Shown here: positions 15,679-25,043 of the stretch, in pieces
Layout of the letters: the number at the start of each line of letters is the position of its first letter
Position numbering within the stretch: position 1 is the stretch's first letter
Source of the DNA: Lachnospiraceae bacterium
GTDB lineage: Bacteria > Bacillota > Clostridia > Lachnospirales > Lachnospiraceae
Direction: 5' to 3'
Length of the DNA stretch: 64,000 nucleotides
Assembly: GCA_017535945.1 (NCBI GenBank)
Contig: JAFXTJ010000003.1
Coordinates: 1 to 64,000 of the forward strand
Position numbers and translations under genes: made by a program
The notes under the pieces: model-generated
What the model was told of the DNA's origin: nothing
Seen by the model: only the letters and a program-made list of their open reading frames with translations
The model's database searches: none

Positions 15679-16573
15679 GATCCGTTCCCTCCTCCGTCTC
15701 CTGTGTCCGGAAAGCGTACCGTTCAAACGGCAGACGATGTACAAAAGGCAGATAGGCTTTCATCAATGCCGTCTGCGCCGCCTCCGGCACGAGATGCTTC
15801 ACAACGGAATAGAGTTTCCTCTGCACGACGGCCACCAGGATCTCCGTATCCTGTTCCTCCGTCTCAAGTGCCTGCTCCGCCAGCGCGCTGATCAGTTTCA
15901 GCACTCCCTCGGCACCGCTGTCATAACACAGAGATACGGTGAGGCGGTTCCGGCCGCGCTCTACCAGCACAAGTCCCGCGGGCACACCGCCCTCCATCCG
16001 GATCATGGACAGAACCGGATCATAGGAATCCCAGGGGATCGGCAGATCCACTGGTACCGGCCGCGGATCCGCCTGGATGCGGGCCGTGATCCTGCGCAGG
16101 ATATCGTCATCGGCATACGCGAGCGGCAGGATATCTGCTCCCCGCACGTTCTTCATGAGTTTTCCGGTATCCAGCTGCCCGAGGGGAAATGTGAGCACAC
16201 CGCCGCCGCCGAAATTCAGCTCAAATCCCTCATGGCGGAATGCGTCCGCCAGCAGGTCGTCCTCTCCCGACACCGGGATCTCCGCAAACACCCCGGCGAT
16301 CTCCGGCTGTCCCTGCAGGTCGAACAGGCGGCCGCCGATCAGATCGGCCGCATATTCCGCGGACCGGTAATGCGGTGTCAGGCCCACATGGAGGATCTCC
16401 GCCCAGCCGTCCCTCTCCCCGATGACCACGGCACCGATGAGTTCGTCATCATGTCCCTCGTCATAAGCGGCGACCGCAAACAGTTCGCCTTTCTGCAGCC
16501 GGTCCTGATAAAACGGCGGGATCACATGACCGAAATACCTGACAGCGCTCCCCTCGATCATCGTCTCGTTCAT
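15671..16573 (-). CDS. GNAT-like protein, 300 residues, substrate unknown
   Basis: The N-terminal half looks like an acetyltransferase fold (LIGAVVIGERDGWAEILHVGLTPHYRSAEYAADLIGG), but the usual Q/RxxGxG/A loop is changed to RSAEYA. The C-terminal half may be a second, degenerate GNAT-like domain (AGLVLVERGRNRLTVSLCYDSG). In size and layout it resembles the protein encoded at 43325-44170. The gene is coupled to its neighbours by ATGA at the 5' end and an 8-nt overlap at the 3' end. Catalytic activity is uncertain. Confidence 0.6.
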   Translation of the reverse strand: MNETMIEGSAVRYFGHVIPPFYQDRLQKGELFAVAAYDEGHDDELIGAVVIGERDGWAEILHVGLTPHYRSAEYAADLIGGRLFDLQGQPEIAGVFAEIPVSGEDDLLADAFRHEGFELNFGGGGVLTFPLGQLDTGKLMKNVRGADILPLAYADDDILRRITARIQADPRPVPVDLPIPWDSYDPVLSMIRMEGGVPAGLVLVERGRNRLTVSLCYDSGAEGVLKLISALAEQALETEEQDTEILVAVVQRKLYSVVKHLVPEAAQTALMKAYLPFVHRLPFERYAFRTQETEEGTDHA

Positions 16574-18732
16574 GTCGACCTCTTTCTCTCGATCCTGCTC
16601 TTTATCGTCCGCAGTGACTCGTCATGAAATGCGGCATACGAGGCTGACGTCAGGCGCTGCTCCATATCGGCGGCGAGCACATCGGTCGCGCTCATGCCGC
16701 TCATCAACCCTCGCAGGGAGACATAATTGCGGCATGCTGTGGTGACTGCATCCGCCACAGCGTAATTTTCTGCGAGCAGATCACACTGTTCCTTTGTCAG
16801 GCCGCTTACTGCCTTGGCAGACGAGGTGATCCTGCTGAGTGAGTCACGCAGTCCCTGCGCCTTCTTGTAGAACAGGTCCATTCCCTCCGGCTGTTCGAGC
16901 GCATCCCAGGGCTCTTTCTTTTCCAGAACGCCGGGATTCTCCGTCATGAACGCCCTGAGCTGATCCACACCGGCATAGACATCCGTGAGCATCTGCTGCA
17001 GGGAACCCGCAAACTCCTCATCCGGTATCACCAGATCCTGATAAGGACTCTCATGCCCGGTCAGGGAATACAGCACCTTGACATGCAGGAGCGCTTTTTC
17101 GTCGGAAACCTCCGCGTCCGGCTGCGTCACCGGGGTGAGGGAACGGCAGATATCTCTGTAACCGTTGTCTCTTAAGAGAGCCGCATACGGTTTCTCGTGC
17201 CCCTGCTCATCCATCCCGAGCTTCGTCTGCTTTAACATGATCGGAAGGGAGGCGGCATAAGCCAGCGCCTCGTGATATCTGTTCACGGTATCCGCCTGCT
17301 CAAGTTTCTCCAGCGCGGTCTCACGGATGCTCCGCATCTGCGGGAGTTCCCCCTCGGGCACCTGCGAAAGCGCCTCGATCTGTGTCTGTGCTTTCTGACG
17401 CAGCGTCGCGAGGTCTCCTCTGGCTTCGCCCAGCGGCACATCCGGAGCACCCGCCTCCACCTGCCATCTTTCCCTGATGTAGGCGGCATGGAGCGGATCC
17501 GCTTTTTTCCCCTCCAGCAGGAAGCGGATATATGCTTCCGCACTCTCCGCATGGTAAAGCGCGACTCTCGTCAGCATGGAATCCTGCGCCCGGACCATCT
17601 GGATCCCGTCGTCCACTTTTTTCTGGGACTGGGTATTACGCATATATCCGGTGACGAAGTTGTTGACGCAGGTCGCTTCATGCCCCATCCGGTTGATCCG
17701 CTGATACTCGCTGACCATCTCGCGGTAGGCCTCGATGATCTCTTTTTTATGTGCCTGACACTCCGGCGTGCCCGCTTTCTCTGCGATCAGCCGCTCCAGA
17801 CGGGTCACTGCTTCCTCATTGACTCTGCTGACACCCACCGGGAGATGCATTTCCTTTGCATGTGCGCGGTCAGACTCCTCCATTTCCCTGATATCGTCTT
17901 TCGCGTCGTCGGACTTCAGGATATGCTCCCGCATCTCCCGCCCGTACAGCAGTTCAATGTGCTGCGCCACAAACTGATACTTCTCCAGTGCCAGCGGCAG
18001 ATGTTCCCTGGCTTTTTCGGCCGCACGAGGCGATATGTCCTTACACTCCTGTGTGACGCCGTTGGCCAGATACCAGGTGTTGATGGCATCCTCCATGCAG
18101 GCAAGCTCCAGTTTCATGTATTTCAGATAGATCCGGTTGAGCTGATCCGGACTCTTCTCCTTAAATGCGGCCTCGATCCGTTTCACCAGATCGGCCTGGT
18201 CATCCCGGTGGCGCATGAGCATGGCGATCTGCGGTCCCATGCTCCCGGGCGGCTCGCTGCCCGCCGGCTTCTGCAGGAATTCATTCCCCGTCAGCTTCGC
18301 AAGCGGCGGCACCTGCTCCGGATGCTCCTTTGCCTCCCGGTAGAGTTCGGCCGCGCGCAGTGCACTCTCTTTTTCATCGGTCCGGTAATCCTTATACTCG
18401 CCGCGCCGCTTTGCGGCACGCTCCTGCTTCCACTGCTTCTCCTTGTAGGAGGCTTCCTTGTCCGCTTCCGCCGTCAGCACACGCTGTTCCCGTGACCTGA
18501 GCTGCAGCGACTCACGGGTGGCTTCAAAATCAGCATGATACACGCGATCCAGTTTGAGGAGGGACATCCGCTTCGTCGTCTCGTCGAGCGCATCGACATA
18601 GGCACTGCTCTGCCCCAGCCTCCGTTCAAGCGAAATATCCGCCGGCGAATTGCCGGACACCTCCTTGTGCAGTCCGGTCAGGAACCGTGACTGCTCTCTC
18701 TGCTGCCTCAGTTGTTCCGGTGTGTCATTCAT
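16570..18732 (-). CDS. Large helical protein of unknown function
   Basis: A 720-residue protein that I do not recognise. It has no signal peptide, no membrane helix and no nucleotide-binding motif. Composition is charged and strongly helical (E, K, R, Q, A and L rich), with an N-terminal segment suited to coiled coil (residues about 50-130) and repeated helical stretches to the end. I chose the ATG at 18732 because GGGGAGAG lies upstream; an in-frame start at 18783 lies upstream of the promoter. It ends in an ATGA overlap with the next GNAT-like gene. Its neighbours (AlkD-type protein, acetyltransferases, WYL regulator) do not settle its role. Confidence 0.7.
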   Translation of the reverse strand: MNDTPEQLRQQREQSRFLTGLHKEVSGNSPADISLERRLGQSSAYVDALDETTKRMSLLKLDRVYHADFEATRESLQLRSREQRVLTAEADKEASYKEKQWKQERAAKRRGEYKDYRTDEKESALRAAELYREAKEHPEQVPPLAKLTGNEFLQKPAGSEPPGSMGPQIAMLMRHRDDQADLVKRIEAAFKEKSPDQLNRIYLKYMKLELACMEDAINTWYLANGVTQECKDISPRAAEKAREHLPLALEKYQFVAQHIELLYGREMREHILKSDDAKDDIREMEESDRAHAKEMHLPVGVSRVNEEAVTRLERLIAEKAGTPECQAHKKEIIEAYREMVSEYQRINRMGHEATCVNNFVTGYMRNTQSQKKVDDGIQMVRAQDSMLTRVALYHAESAEAYIRFLLEGKKADPLHAAYIRERWQVEAGAPDVPLGEARGDLATLRQKAQTQIEALSQVPEGELPQMRSIRETALEKLEQADTVNRYHEALAYAASLPIMLKQTKLGMDEQGHEKPYAALLRDNGYRDICRSLTPVTQPDAEVSDEKALLHVKVLYSLTGHESPYQDLVIPDEEFAGSLQQMLTDVYAGVDQLRAFMTENPGVLEKKEPWDALEQPEGMDLFYKKAQGLRDSLSRITSSAKAVSGLTKEQCDLLAENYAVADAVTTACRNYVSLRGLMSGMSATDVLAADMEQRLTSASYAAFHDESLRTIKSRIERKRST

Positions 18733-18754
18733 AGGATCGCTCTCCCCTTTTCTG

Positions 18755-18783
18755 ATTTTATCACACCCCGTGCCCTGCCACAA
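18755..18783 (-). promoter_or_regulatory. Internal promoter ahead of the 720-residue protein gene
   Basis: On the minus strand TTGTGG (18778-18783) and TAAAAT (18755-18760) are 17 bases apart, and a TGA before the -10 box gives an extended -10. It lies in the only real gap (81 bp) of the operon. Confidence 0.55.
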
Positions 18784-18813
18784 TCGCAGCAGGCCTGCAT
18801 GATACCCGTGTCC

Positions 18814-19065
18814 CTACTGTTTCCCGGGGTTCTCATCCTGCGTGCTCTCGTTGATGAACATCCGGATCGCTTCCACATCATTCGACGTCAGCCTCAGGTT
18901 GGTGGACAGCGTCTTTCCGTCCGGCGGTGTCACGCTGATGTCGATGATACTGCCCTCCTGCAGGGCACGCTCGCTCACCGCCCTGCAAAAAGGCATAAAC
19001 TTCGGGTGCTCCTGCTGAAATTTTGCAAAGCGTTCCCTGATCTGTAACAGGATCATCGGATTCAT
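18814..19065 (-). CDS. Small conserved-looking hypothetical protein, 83 residues
   Basis: A soluble protein with an N-terminal helix (LLQIRERFAKFQQEHPKF), a beta segment (GSIIDISVTPPDGKTLSTNLRL) and a C-terminal helix (SNDVEAIRMFINES). Its ATG overlaps the stop of the AlkD-type gene (ATGA), which strongly supports it as a real gene. Function unknown. Confidence 0.7.
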   Translation of the reverse strand: MNPMILLQIRERFAKFQQEHPKFMPFCRAVSERALQEGSIIDISVTPPDGKTLSTNLRLTSNDVEAIRMFINESTQDENPGKQ

Positions 19066-19760
19066 GGTTTCTTCCTCTCTTTCAGACTCTTCAGGTACTC
19101 CTTCTGCTCCGGTGTGATCCGGTAGCTTTCCACCGCCTTCTGGATCGCTTTGTTATGCGTCCACGGATCAAGACGCCGGTTCTCGATATACGGCAGGACC
19201 GTCTCGTACTGCTTGGCAAGAGCCGTCGCGAAATACCAGGCGATCATCATATTGACATAATACTCATCGGAGCGCAGCGATGCGACCGTCTCCGGATACG
19301 CCGGATCGAAATTCTCATCCAGATAGTGCTGCATCAGCATCCCGATACCGAAACGGATCGTATAGGTTTCTCTGGAAGCGATCCACTCCCTGATGCGGGG
19401 AAGCAACTCCTGCCGGTGCTTTTTGAACACCACGGGGGACATCTGGTCGCAGGTCGCCCAGTTGTCGACATAGGGCAGGAAGCGGTTCAGTTCGGCCAGA
19501 CATCTGTCATAATCCCGGATCTCAGAAATGATAAAGGCCTGCAGCTGGTCCTCGTCAAAATAGCGGTGCGGAAGATCCGCGAGGAATTCCCCGATCGCGC
19601 CGTCTTTGACCAGATTTTTCGCGTATTTCCGGAGCGCCGGTGTCCGGACACCGATCATATGATCCGCGTCGGCACCCGGGATGAGTTTTATCTGAAAATC
19701 CCGATACGCCGTATCCTGCTGCCGGAATAACTCCTCACGGATCTCCTGCGTGATGCTCAT
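19062..19760 (-). CDS. DNA alkylation repair protein, AlkD-like HEAT-repeat glycosylase
   Basis: A 232-residue all-helical protein of the AlkD family, whose members excise N3- and N7-alkylated purines or bind such DNA without base flipping. Family features include the N-terminal GVRTPALRKYAKNL, DYDRCLAELNRFLPYVDNWATCDQ and the C-terminal ARG/LYS-rich helices after DPWTHNKAIQKAVES. The DNWATCD segment carries the Trp-Asp pair typical of the family. I chose the ATG at 19760 (GGAGGAGAACGG upstream) over one at 19823. It is the first gene of the operon running to the WYL gene. Confidence 0.9.
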   Translation of the reverse strand: MSITQEIREELFRQQDTAYRDFQIKLIPGADADHMIGVRTPALRKYAKNLVKDGAIGEFLADLPHRYFDEDQLQAFIISEIRDYDRCLAELNRFLPYVDNWATCDQMSPVVFKKHRQELLPRIREWIASRETYTIRFGIGMLMQHYLDENFDPAYPETVASLRSDEYYVNMMIAWYFATALAKQYETVLPYIENRRLDPWTHNKAIQKAVESYRITPEQKEYLKSLKERKKP

Positions 19761-19847
19761 CCGTTCTCCTCCTGTCCCGTTCCGGGCATGAAGCCGCTGT
19801 CCGGAAACCCTGTTGCTGCCCATTCTACCACAATTCGTCCCTGTTAT

Positions 19848-19855
19848 GGTATACT
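19848..19855 (+). promoter_or_regulatory. Extended -10 promoter for the PPOX-type gene
   Basis: TGGTATACT is a TGn extended -10 with one mismatch. It lies 45 bases before the ATG at 19901. No clear -35. Confidence 0.45.
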
Positions 19856-19900
19856 GTGTTCGTCGGTCTTATCGTTCTTTGCAAAAAGGAGGGTTGTTTC

Positions 19901-20302
19901 ATGGATGCTGTGACACGAGTACACGATTTTCTCAAAGCCTGCGGGACCTATTATCTCGCCACCACAGACGGCGACCAGCCGCGGGTGCGTCCCTTTGGCA
20001 CGGTCAATGTATTTGACGGGAAACTCTGTATCCAGACCGGGAAGTCCAAAGAGGTCTCCCGTCAGATCGCTGCCAATCCCCGCGTGGAGATCTGCGCCTT
20101 CAAGGACGGGCAGTGGCTGCGCATAGCGGGAAAACTCGCGGAGGATGACCGCGTTGAGGCAAAGAAGGATATGCTCGATCATTATCCGGAGCTGCGCGGC
20201 ATGTACAATGAAAATGACGGCAACACGCAGATCCTCTATTTCACGGAAGCTGTCGCGACCTTCTCCTCGTTCACCGCGGCGCCGGAAGTACTCACGTTTT
20301 GA
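19901..20302 (+). CDS. Pyridoxamine 5'-phosphate oxidase family protein (flavin-binding fold)
   Basis: A 133-residue small split-barrel protein that probably binds FMN or a deazaflavin/heme-like cofactor. Typical features are the N-terminal YYLATTDGDQPRVRPFG strand pair, the LCIQTGKSKEVSRQIAANPRVEICAF stretch and the GQWLRIAGKLAEDDRVEAKK segment. AAAAGGAGGG precedes the ATG at 19901; an earlier in-frame start at 19856 lies right at the -10 box and is unlikely. The exact reaction is unknown. Confidence 0.88.
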   Translation: MDAVTRVHDFLKACGTYYLATTDGDQPRVRPFGTVNVFDGKLCIQTGKSKEVSRQIAANPRVEICAFKDGQWLRIAGKLAEDDRVEAKKDMLDHYPELRGMYNENDGNTQILYFTEAVATFSSFTAAPEVLTF

Positions 20303-20308
20303 CCGGGA

Positions 20309-21529
20309 TCAGCCCCCGGACATCCTCTTCTCCTTGAGGAAGCGCTTGCGCTCGTACATCTTCCGGTCGGCACGCTCAAATACCATCCGGTAACCGTCGT
20401 CATCTCCCCTGCGGTAGATATCCATCCCGCCGGAGATGACGACCGCGCCGGTTTTCAGATTGTCCTCGATCTGGGCATCAAAGGCTCCCAGAAGCGTTTC
20501 CCTGTTCTCGTAATCCTCGCCTTCCAGCAGGACCACAAATTCATCGCCGCCGATGCGGTAGACCGGACTGTGCTTGAACCTCCGGCAGATGAAGATGCTC
20601 GCCGTGCGGATGAAACGGTCTCCCTCCTCATGACCCATGGTATCGTTCACCACCTTGAGATCATTAATATCAAAGACGATCACGCCGAATTCCGTCACAT
20701 CGCCTTTCTCGATCCGTTCCTCCATCCGGCTCTCCGCTTCGACATAGGCATGCTTATTCTTCACACCCGTGAGCGAATCCGTGTATGCCATCTGTCTGGC
20801 AGTCTCCAGTTCCTGGCGCTGCTCTCTCTCCTTGCGAAAAGCTTCTTCCAGTTCCTGATTGCGCATGCGCATCTCATCCTCCAGCACAAAGGAGTGGAGG
20901 AGACAGGTACCGAGCATGCAGCCGATCGCATAGAACGGCAGAAACGGAAAGGCTGTCTGCAGGATGATAAAGACCGTCATGATGAGGCCCGATACACCGA
21001 TGGCATGGTAATGCGACCGGGCAATGTCCTGCGAACGCAGGGCCGCGATAAAAGAGTAACAGGAGGCGCCGAAGAACAGCAGGACCTGCACCGCCAGCGT
21101 GACGTAACGTGCCCACATGGGGGTATAGGTTCCGTCCGGATCAAACGCGAACACCACCGGGAAAAAGAAATTGATCGTGAGATTGACCGCTTCATAGATG
21201 AGGATCACCCATCCGGCATAGGAGAGCAGTTTTCCGAAGATATCCTGCTCGTGCAGATAGGCGATGACATATCTCGTCCACATCAGGACCGAGATCACCA
21301 TGGTCGCAAAATACAGCACCGTGTCAAGATACGCCAGAGGGACGATCCCGGACTCATACAGGATCCCCCAGAGGATATCGGAGACATAGTAGCACATCAC
21401 GCTGAAGAGGAAATCGCGGTACGGCGCATAGGATGTATCCCCCGCGCGATGCATGTGTCCGCGCAGGACATCAAAATTGATGATCAGGAGTAAAGCCAAC
21501 GCCAGAATACCGAAACTGGAATAAAACAT
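20309..21529 (-). CDS. Membrane diguanylate cyclase (7TM-GGDEF)
   Basis: A 406-residue protein with seven hydrophobic helices in residues 1-215, a coiled-coil linker (EEAFRKEREQRQELETARQMA) and a C-terminal GGDEF domain. The domain opens with DSLTGVKNKHAY and the active loop is RIGGDEFVVLLEG, so it should make c-di-GMP. I do not see an RxxD inhibitory site at the usual position before it. The membrane part has the loop FDPDGTYTPMWARYVTLAVQ, matching the sensory domains of the proteins at 41595, 42629, 44195 and 48947. It is the only intact GGDEF in the window. Confidence 0.93.
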   Translation of the reverse strand: MFYSSFGILALALLLIINFDVLRGHMHRAGDTSYAPYRDFLFSVMCYYVSDILWGILYESGIVPLAYLDTVLYFATMVISVLMWTRYVIAYLHEQDIFGKLLSYAGWVILIYEAVNLTINFFFPVVFAFDPDGTYTPMWARYVTLAVQVLLFFGASCYSFIAALRSQDIARSHYHAIGVSGLIMTVFIILQTAFPFLPFYAIGCMLGTCLLHSFVLEDEMRMRNQELEEAFRKEREQRQELETARQMAYTDSLTGVKNKHAYVEAESRMEERIEKGDVTEFGVIVFDINDLKVVNDTMGHEEGDRFIRTASIFICRRFKHSPVYRIGGDEFVVLLEGEDYENRETLLGAFDAQIEDNLKTGAVVISGGMDIYRRGDDDGYRMVFERADRKMYERKRFLKEKRMSGG

Positions 21530-21582
21530 GATGTCTCCCCGCCGCCTTTCTTACTAGCGGTATTTTATCAAAACCGTCCGGG

Positions 21583-23862
21583 TCATGCAACGGAACGGCT
21601 TTGCGCCGGAGCGGATCTCCTGCCGGATAACAGGAAGCGGTACAGGAAAAACCACCGGCCCTTCTGCCGCTTCAGTTCCGCCATCAATGCGCTCTCCGAG
21701 GACTCCGCCCCGGCGCGCATCCCGCTGTCCGCCTCCCGGCCCGCATAAGCATGTTCCTCCATGCAGCCGATAAACCCGAGCGCTTCCTCCGGCAGCTTCT
21801 CCGTAAGTCTGTCACGGAATTCCTGCAGCGTCTCCCCCTGCCCGATCACAAAGCCCATGAACCGCAGGATTGCCAGATTACGTGCGCATGATGCCCGGAA
21901 CCGCCCGGATTCCCCCATCCGCCGATAGTTTCTCCGGTTGATCGCCGCATTGACAGCAAGAAACAGCGCGAGGAACAGGGATCCCAGAAGCAGCGGGACC
22001 AGGATATAGGCGGGGTTTACCGGGTGCCGTTCTTCCGCCTCTTCCTCAGGCAGCGGGATCTCCTCCGCCGGTGCCTGCTGCGGCAGATCCGGTGTCACCC
22101 GTTCCGGAGCACCGGAACGCGGCGCGGTCACCTCCCATGAGGAAACCGATCTCATACCGGGCGTCGGTTCGAACGGCACCCATCCGAAGCCCGTGAGATA
22201 AGCTTCCGGCCAGGCATGAGCCATATCGGAAGTGACAAGGGTCACCTCCTCTCTTCCGCAGCGCACATAATAACCCTGGACGTAGCGCGCCGGGATCCCC
22301 ATATGCCGCGCGATCAGCACAAATGCCGTGGCGAAATGGCTGCAATACCCCTTCTGCTCCGTATAGAACAGGTGATCCAGATACTCCGCGGGGGACCGCA
22401 CCTCCGCGGGAAGCCGGCCCGGTGAAGAGGAATATTCAAACCCCGACAGCAGGGTTTCCAGGCGCTCCAGCCGTTCGAGATCGGAATCCGCCCCGGCCAT
22501 CACACCATCCAGATACTTCTCCAGACGGTCCGAGATCTCCGTTTTCTGCAGATCGTAGGACCGGATCCGCTCTCTGTATGCCGGCAGTCCGCTCCACCCG
22601 GTACCGGGCAGCACGGTATCCGCCGCGCGTTCCCCGGCATCCGTTCCGGGGAGCATCGATGCGACCATGGCCCGGGTCTGCTCCCACTGTGCCTCATCCA
22701 TGGCTGCCGGGTGGTTTACCACCTCCCGGAAGATCTCCTGATCCTGATTGATGCGGTAAACGGGGATCCTGTAGAACGACCCGTACCGCAGCTGGTCAAC
22801 AGCGAGGAGATCGCCGCCCAGCTGTCCGTACGGGATCTCATCGGCGAGATCCACGGCCAGCACCGGTTTGAGCGGCGTAAAGAGATATCTGGTACGGAAA
22901 TCAAGATACTGCACACCGATATCCGCACGCCGCAGCACGTCAGAGGCGATCGCGGGATCATAACTGTATACGGCGCACAGGCTTTCCAGCGTATCCATGA
23001 TCCGGTCGGATGCCTGTGCTCCGTTTTTCTCCGTCCACTCCCTGCCGTCAAAAGTGTCCATGGTCTTGCCGGCGAGATAGACGACATTGCCGGAGTTCCG
23101 GTCGGTGGTCAGCTTCATCATCTCCCGGCTGTCGTTCCCGAGATTGCCCATCAGGACTCCGTTATCCGTAAAGCCGATCATCGCCTCGTAATCCTCATCC
23201 TCCTGATGCAGGAGATTGCCGGCCCGCTTCACGACATCTACGCTCCGCTCCCAGATACGCACGGCGAAATTCCAGTCATAAGGCTCCTCCGGCGCCGGCA
23301 GGAGGAATACAAGAACGGAGATGAGCACAAGAAAAGGTGCGATCGATACGAGATGCGCACGCCCGTCGGTGTAACCGCTCTTTTCCCATTTCAGCTGGAT
23401 CTCCTGGACCGCGATGGCCAGCATGGGCAGGAACGCGGCGGGTACGGTCATGCGCGAGGAAAAAAGGCCGGTGGTCATGCTCACCATCAGAGCGAGGAAC
23501 AGTCCCGTGAACAGGACACGTCTGACAACGGGATAAGACGATGCCAGACGTCCTGCCATATAACACAGGAATACCGCCGGGATCATCCAGACCAGCCACC
23601 GGTTCCCCTCCAGAAAGGCCTGCCGTTTCTCCCCGTCCGCAATGAACAAGAGACCGGCGAGCATCGCGGCCGGCACGCCGGGGATCAGGAAGCGCAGCCT
23701 GTTGTCCCAATGCTTCACGGCCAGTGTGATCCCAAGCAGGACTGCCGCGCACAGGTAGGGCAGGAACGCCTGCTCCGGGTAGGCAAAGAACAGCCCTCCG
23801 GCGTAGACCGTCAGCGCCCCAAGCGGGATCATATAGAGCAGATCGCACAACACCGGTATCAT
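21583..23862 (-). CDS. Membrane transglutaminase-like protein (TgpA type)
   Basis: A 759-residue protein. Residues 1-200 carry about six membrane helices, an extracytoplasmic region follows, and a transglutaminase-like core spans about residues 470-620. The catalytic Cys is in QKGYCSHFATAFVL, the His in DMAHAWPEAYL, and the third position lies near WVPFEPTPG. One further helix lies near residue 650, followed by a cytosolic tail. Such proteins act on the outer face of the membrane as peptidases or cross-linkers. The start at 23862 overlaps the DUF58 stop (TGATG). Third gene of the moxR operon. Confidence 0.9.
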   Translation of the reverse strand: MIPVLCDLLYMIPLGALTVYAGGLFFAYPEQAFLPYLCAAVLLGITLAVKHWDNRLRFLIPGVPAAMLAGLLFIADGEKRQAFLEGNRWLVWMIPAVFLCYMAGRLASSYPVVRRVLFTGLFLALMVSMTTGLFSSRMTVPAAFLPMLAIAVQEIQLKWEKSGYTDGRAHLVSIAPFLVLISVLVFLLPAPEEPYDWNFAVRIWERSVDVVKRAGNLLHQEDEDYEAMIGFTDNGVLMGNLGNDSREMMKLTTDRNSGNVVYLAGKTMDTFDGREWTEKNGAQASDRIMDTLESLCAVYSYDPAIASDVLRRADIGVQYLDFRTRYLFTPLKPVLAVDLADEIPYGQLGGDLLAVDQLRYGSFYRIPVYRINQDQEIFREVVNHPAAMDEAQWEQTRAMVASMLPGTDAGERAADTVLPGTGWSGLPAYRERIRSYDLQKTEISDRLEKYLDGVMAGADSDLERLERLETLLSGFEYSSSPGRLPAEVRSPAEYLDHLFYTEQKGYCSHFATAFVLIARHMGIPARYVQGYYVRCGREEVTLVTSDMAHAWPEAYLTGFGWVPFEPTPGMRSVSSWEVTAPRSGAPERVTPDLPQQAPAEEIPLPEEEAEERHPVNPAYILVPLLLGSLFLALFLAVNAAINRRNYRRMGESGRFRASCARNLAILRFMGFVIGQGETLQEFRDRLTEKLPEEALGFIGCMEEHAYAGREADSGMRAGAESSESALMAELKRQKGRWFFLYRFLLSGRRSAPAQSRSVA

Positions 23863-25028
23863 CACAGCACTTCCTTCAGATCCGCATCCGTCGGGATCCC
23901 GTAGACCGCGGCATCCGTTCCCGTCACCTCGGCGCACCTGAGATCCCTGTCCGCCCCGACGACATAGGCGATCGCCGCCACCTTATTCTCGTCGAACAGC
24001 TGCACAAGCCGTGCTGCCTGAGGCGTCCACTCCTGCAGTACGAGGAATACGGCCTTCATGCCGAGAAGTCTTCCGTCACCGGAAGCCTCTGTCACAAGCT
24101 GCTCCTCCGTCCACTCCTCCCGGAACTGCACATCACCGATCCTGTCGTAATATGCCTCAAATCCGTCCAGTCCGGACAGCGGCAGTTCCGGCATCCCCTC
24201 TGCCGCCAGATACAGGGTATCGGAGGGGATCCCGCGGCCGGCAAAGAAGAGTGCCAGCGCCAGTACGATCTCCAGCACCTTATTCTCCGCCGGCAGATAA
24301 TCCGCCTGCGCCGCGCTCCTGCGGCAGGTGCTGAAGAGGATCCCGATCCCCTCCTTTTCCTCCCCGGTCTCCCCGCGCACCATGAGCCTGCCCTGCGCGG
24401 CACTGATCCGCCAGTTCATCCTGCGCACATCGTCTCCCGGCGCATACTCCCGCACGAGGACATCCTGCATGGCCGGATGCTGTGTGCTTTCCCTGCTCGT
24501 GAGCCTCGAGATATCCGCTGTTTTCAGCTCCTCCAGCGCGACGGCGTCCGGCTTCACGGTCACGCGCAGCGTTTCTTTGTTGTTGTAGGTGAGCCGGAAC
24601 AGCCGGAAGAAATCCGTGATCTCCACACGTTTGATCCCGACCTCATACTCCCCGCGGTAGCGGCAGACGATCTGGGTCTGTTTCTTGATACCGGTCTGCG
24701 GCAGCAATTCATATTCCACACCGTCATCAAGACCCGTGATCGTGGAGAATGATGAGAACAGCCGGACGCGGATCCCGGCGTAACCGAAATGGTATTCATT
24801 GACCAGTGTGAAGAAATAGGGAACCGTATGATCGGCCACGGGAAACTTGCTCCCGAGCTCCTGATAGATCCGGAAGAACATCCAGACAAGCAGCAGATAC
24901 AGCAGGGATACCGCCGGGATCAGCGTGAACATCCAGAAGAGCCCGTAACTGACCGGCCCTCCGAAGCAGGTGATGCCCGCCAGAGACAGAAGCCAGAGAA
25001 TGAGGAAGATGATCCTGTTTCGCTTCAT
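23862..25028 (-). CDS. DUF58 domain protein
   Basis: A 388-residue protein with two N-terminal membrane helices and a DUF58 domain with a von Willebrand-A-like fold. The hallmark motif is VREYAPGDDVRRMNWRISAAQGRLMVRG (about residues 190-220). DUF58 proteins are the usual partners of MoxR ATPases and TgpA-type transglutaminases, as found here. Fifteen bases separate it from moxR, and the end overlaps the transglutaminase gene. Confidence 0.92.
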   Translation of the reverse strand: MKRNRIIFLILWLLSLAGITCFGGPVSYGLFWMFTLIPAVSLLYLLLVWMFFRIYQELGSKFPVADHTVPYFFTLVNEYHFGYAGIRVRLFSSFSTITGLDDGVEYELLPQTGIKKQTQIVCRYRGEYEVGIKRVEITDFFRLFRLTYNNKETLRVTVKPDAVALEELKTADISRLTSRESTQHPAMQDVLVREYAPGDDVRRMNWRISAAQGRLMVRGETGEEKEGIGILFSTCRRSAAQADYLPAENKVLEIVLALALFFAGRGIPSDTLYLAAEGMPELPLSGLDGFEAYYDRIGDVQFREEWTEEQLVTEASGDGRLLGMKAVFLVLQEWTPQAARLVQLFDENKVAAIAYVVGADRDLRCAEVTGTDAAVYGIPTDADLKEVL

Positions 25029-25043
25029 GCCGCCGGGCGGACC

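Noticed and set aside
16570..19823. Prophage or mobile island
   Set aside because: No integrase, structural phage genes, direct repeats or tRNA border, and base composition looks like that of neighbouring genes.
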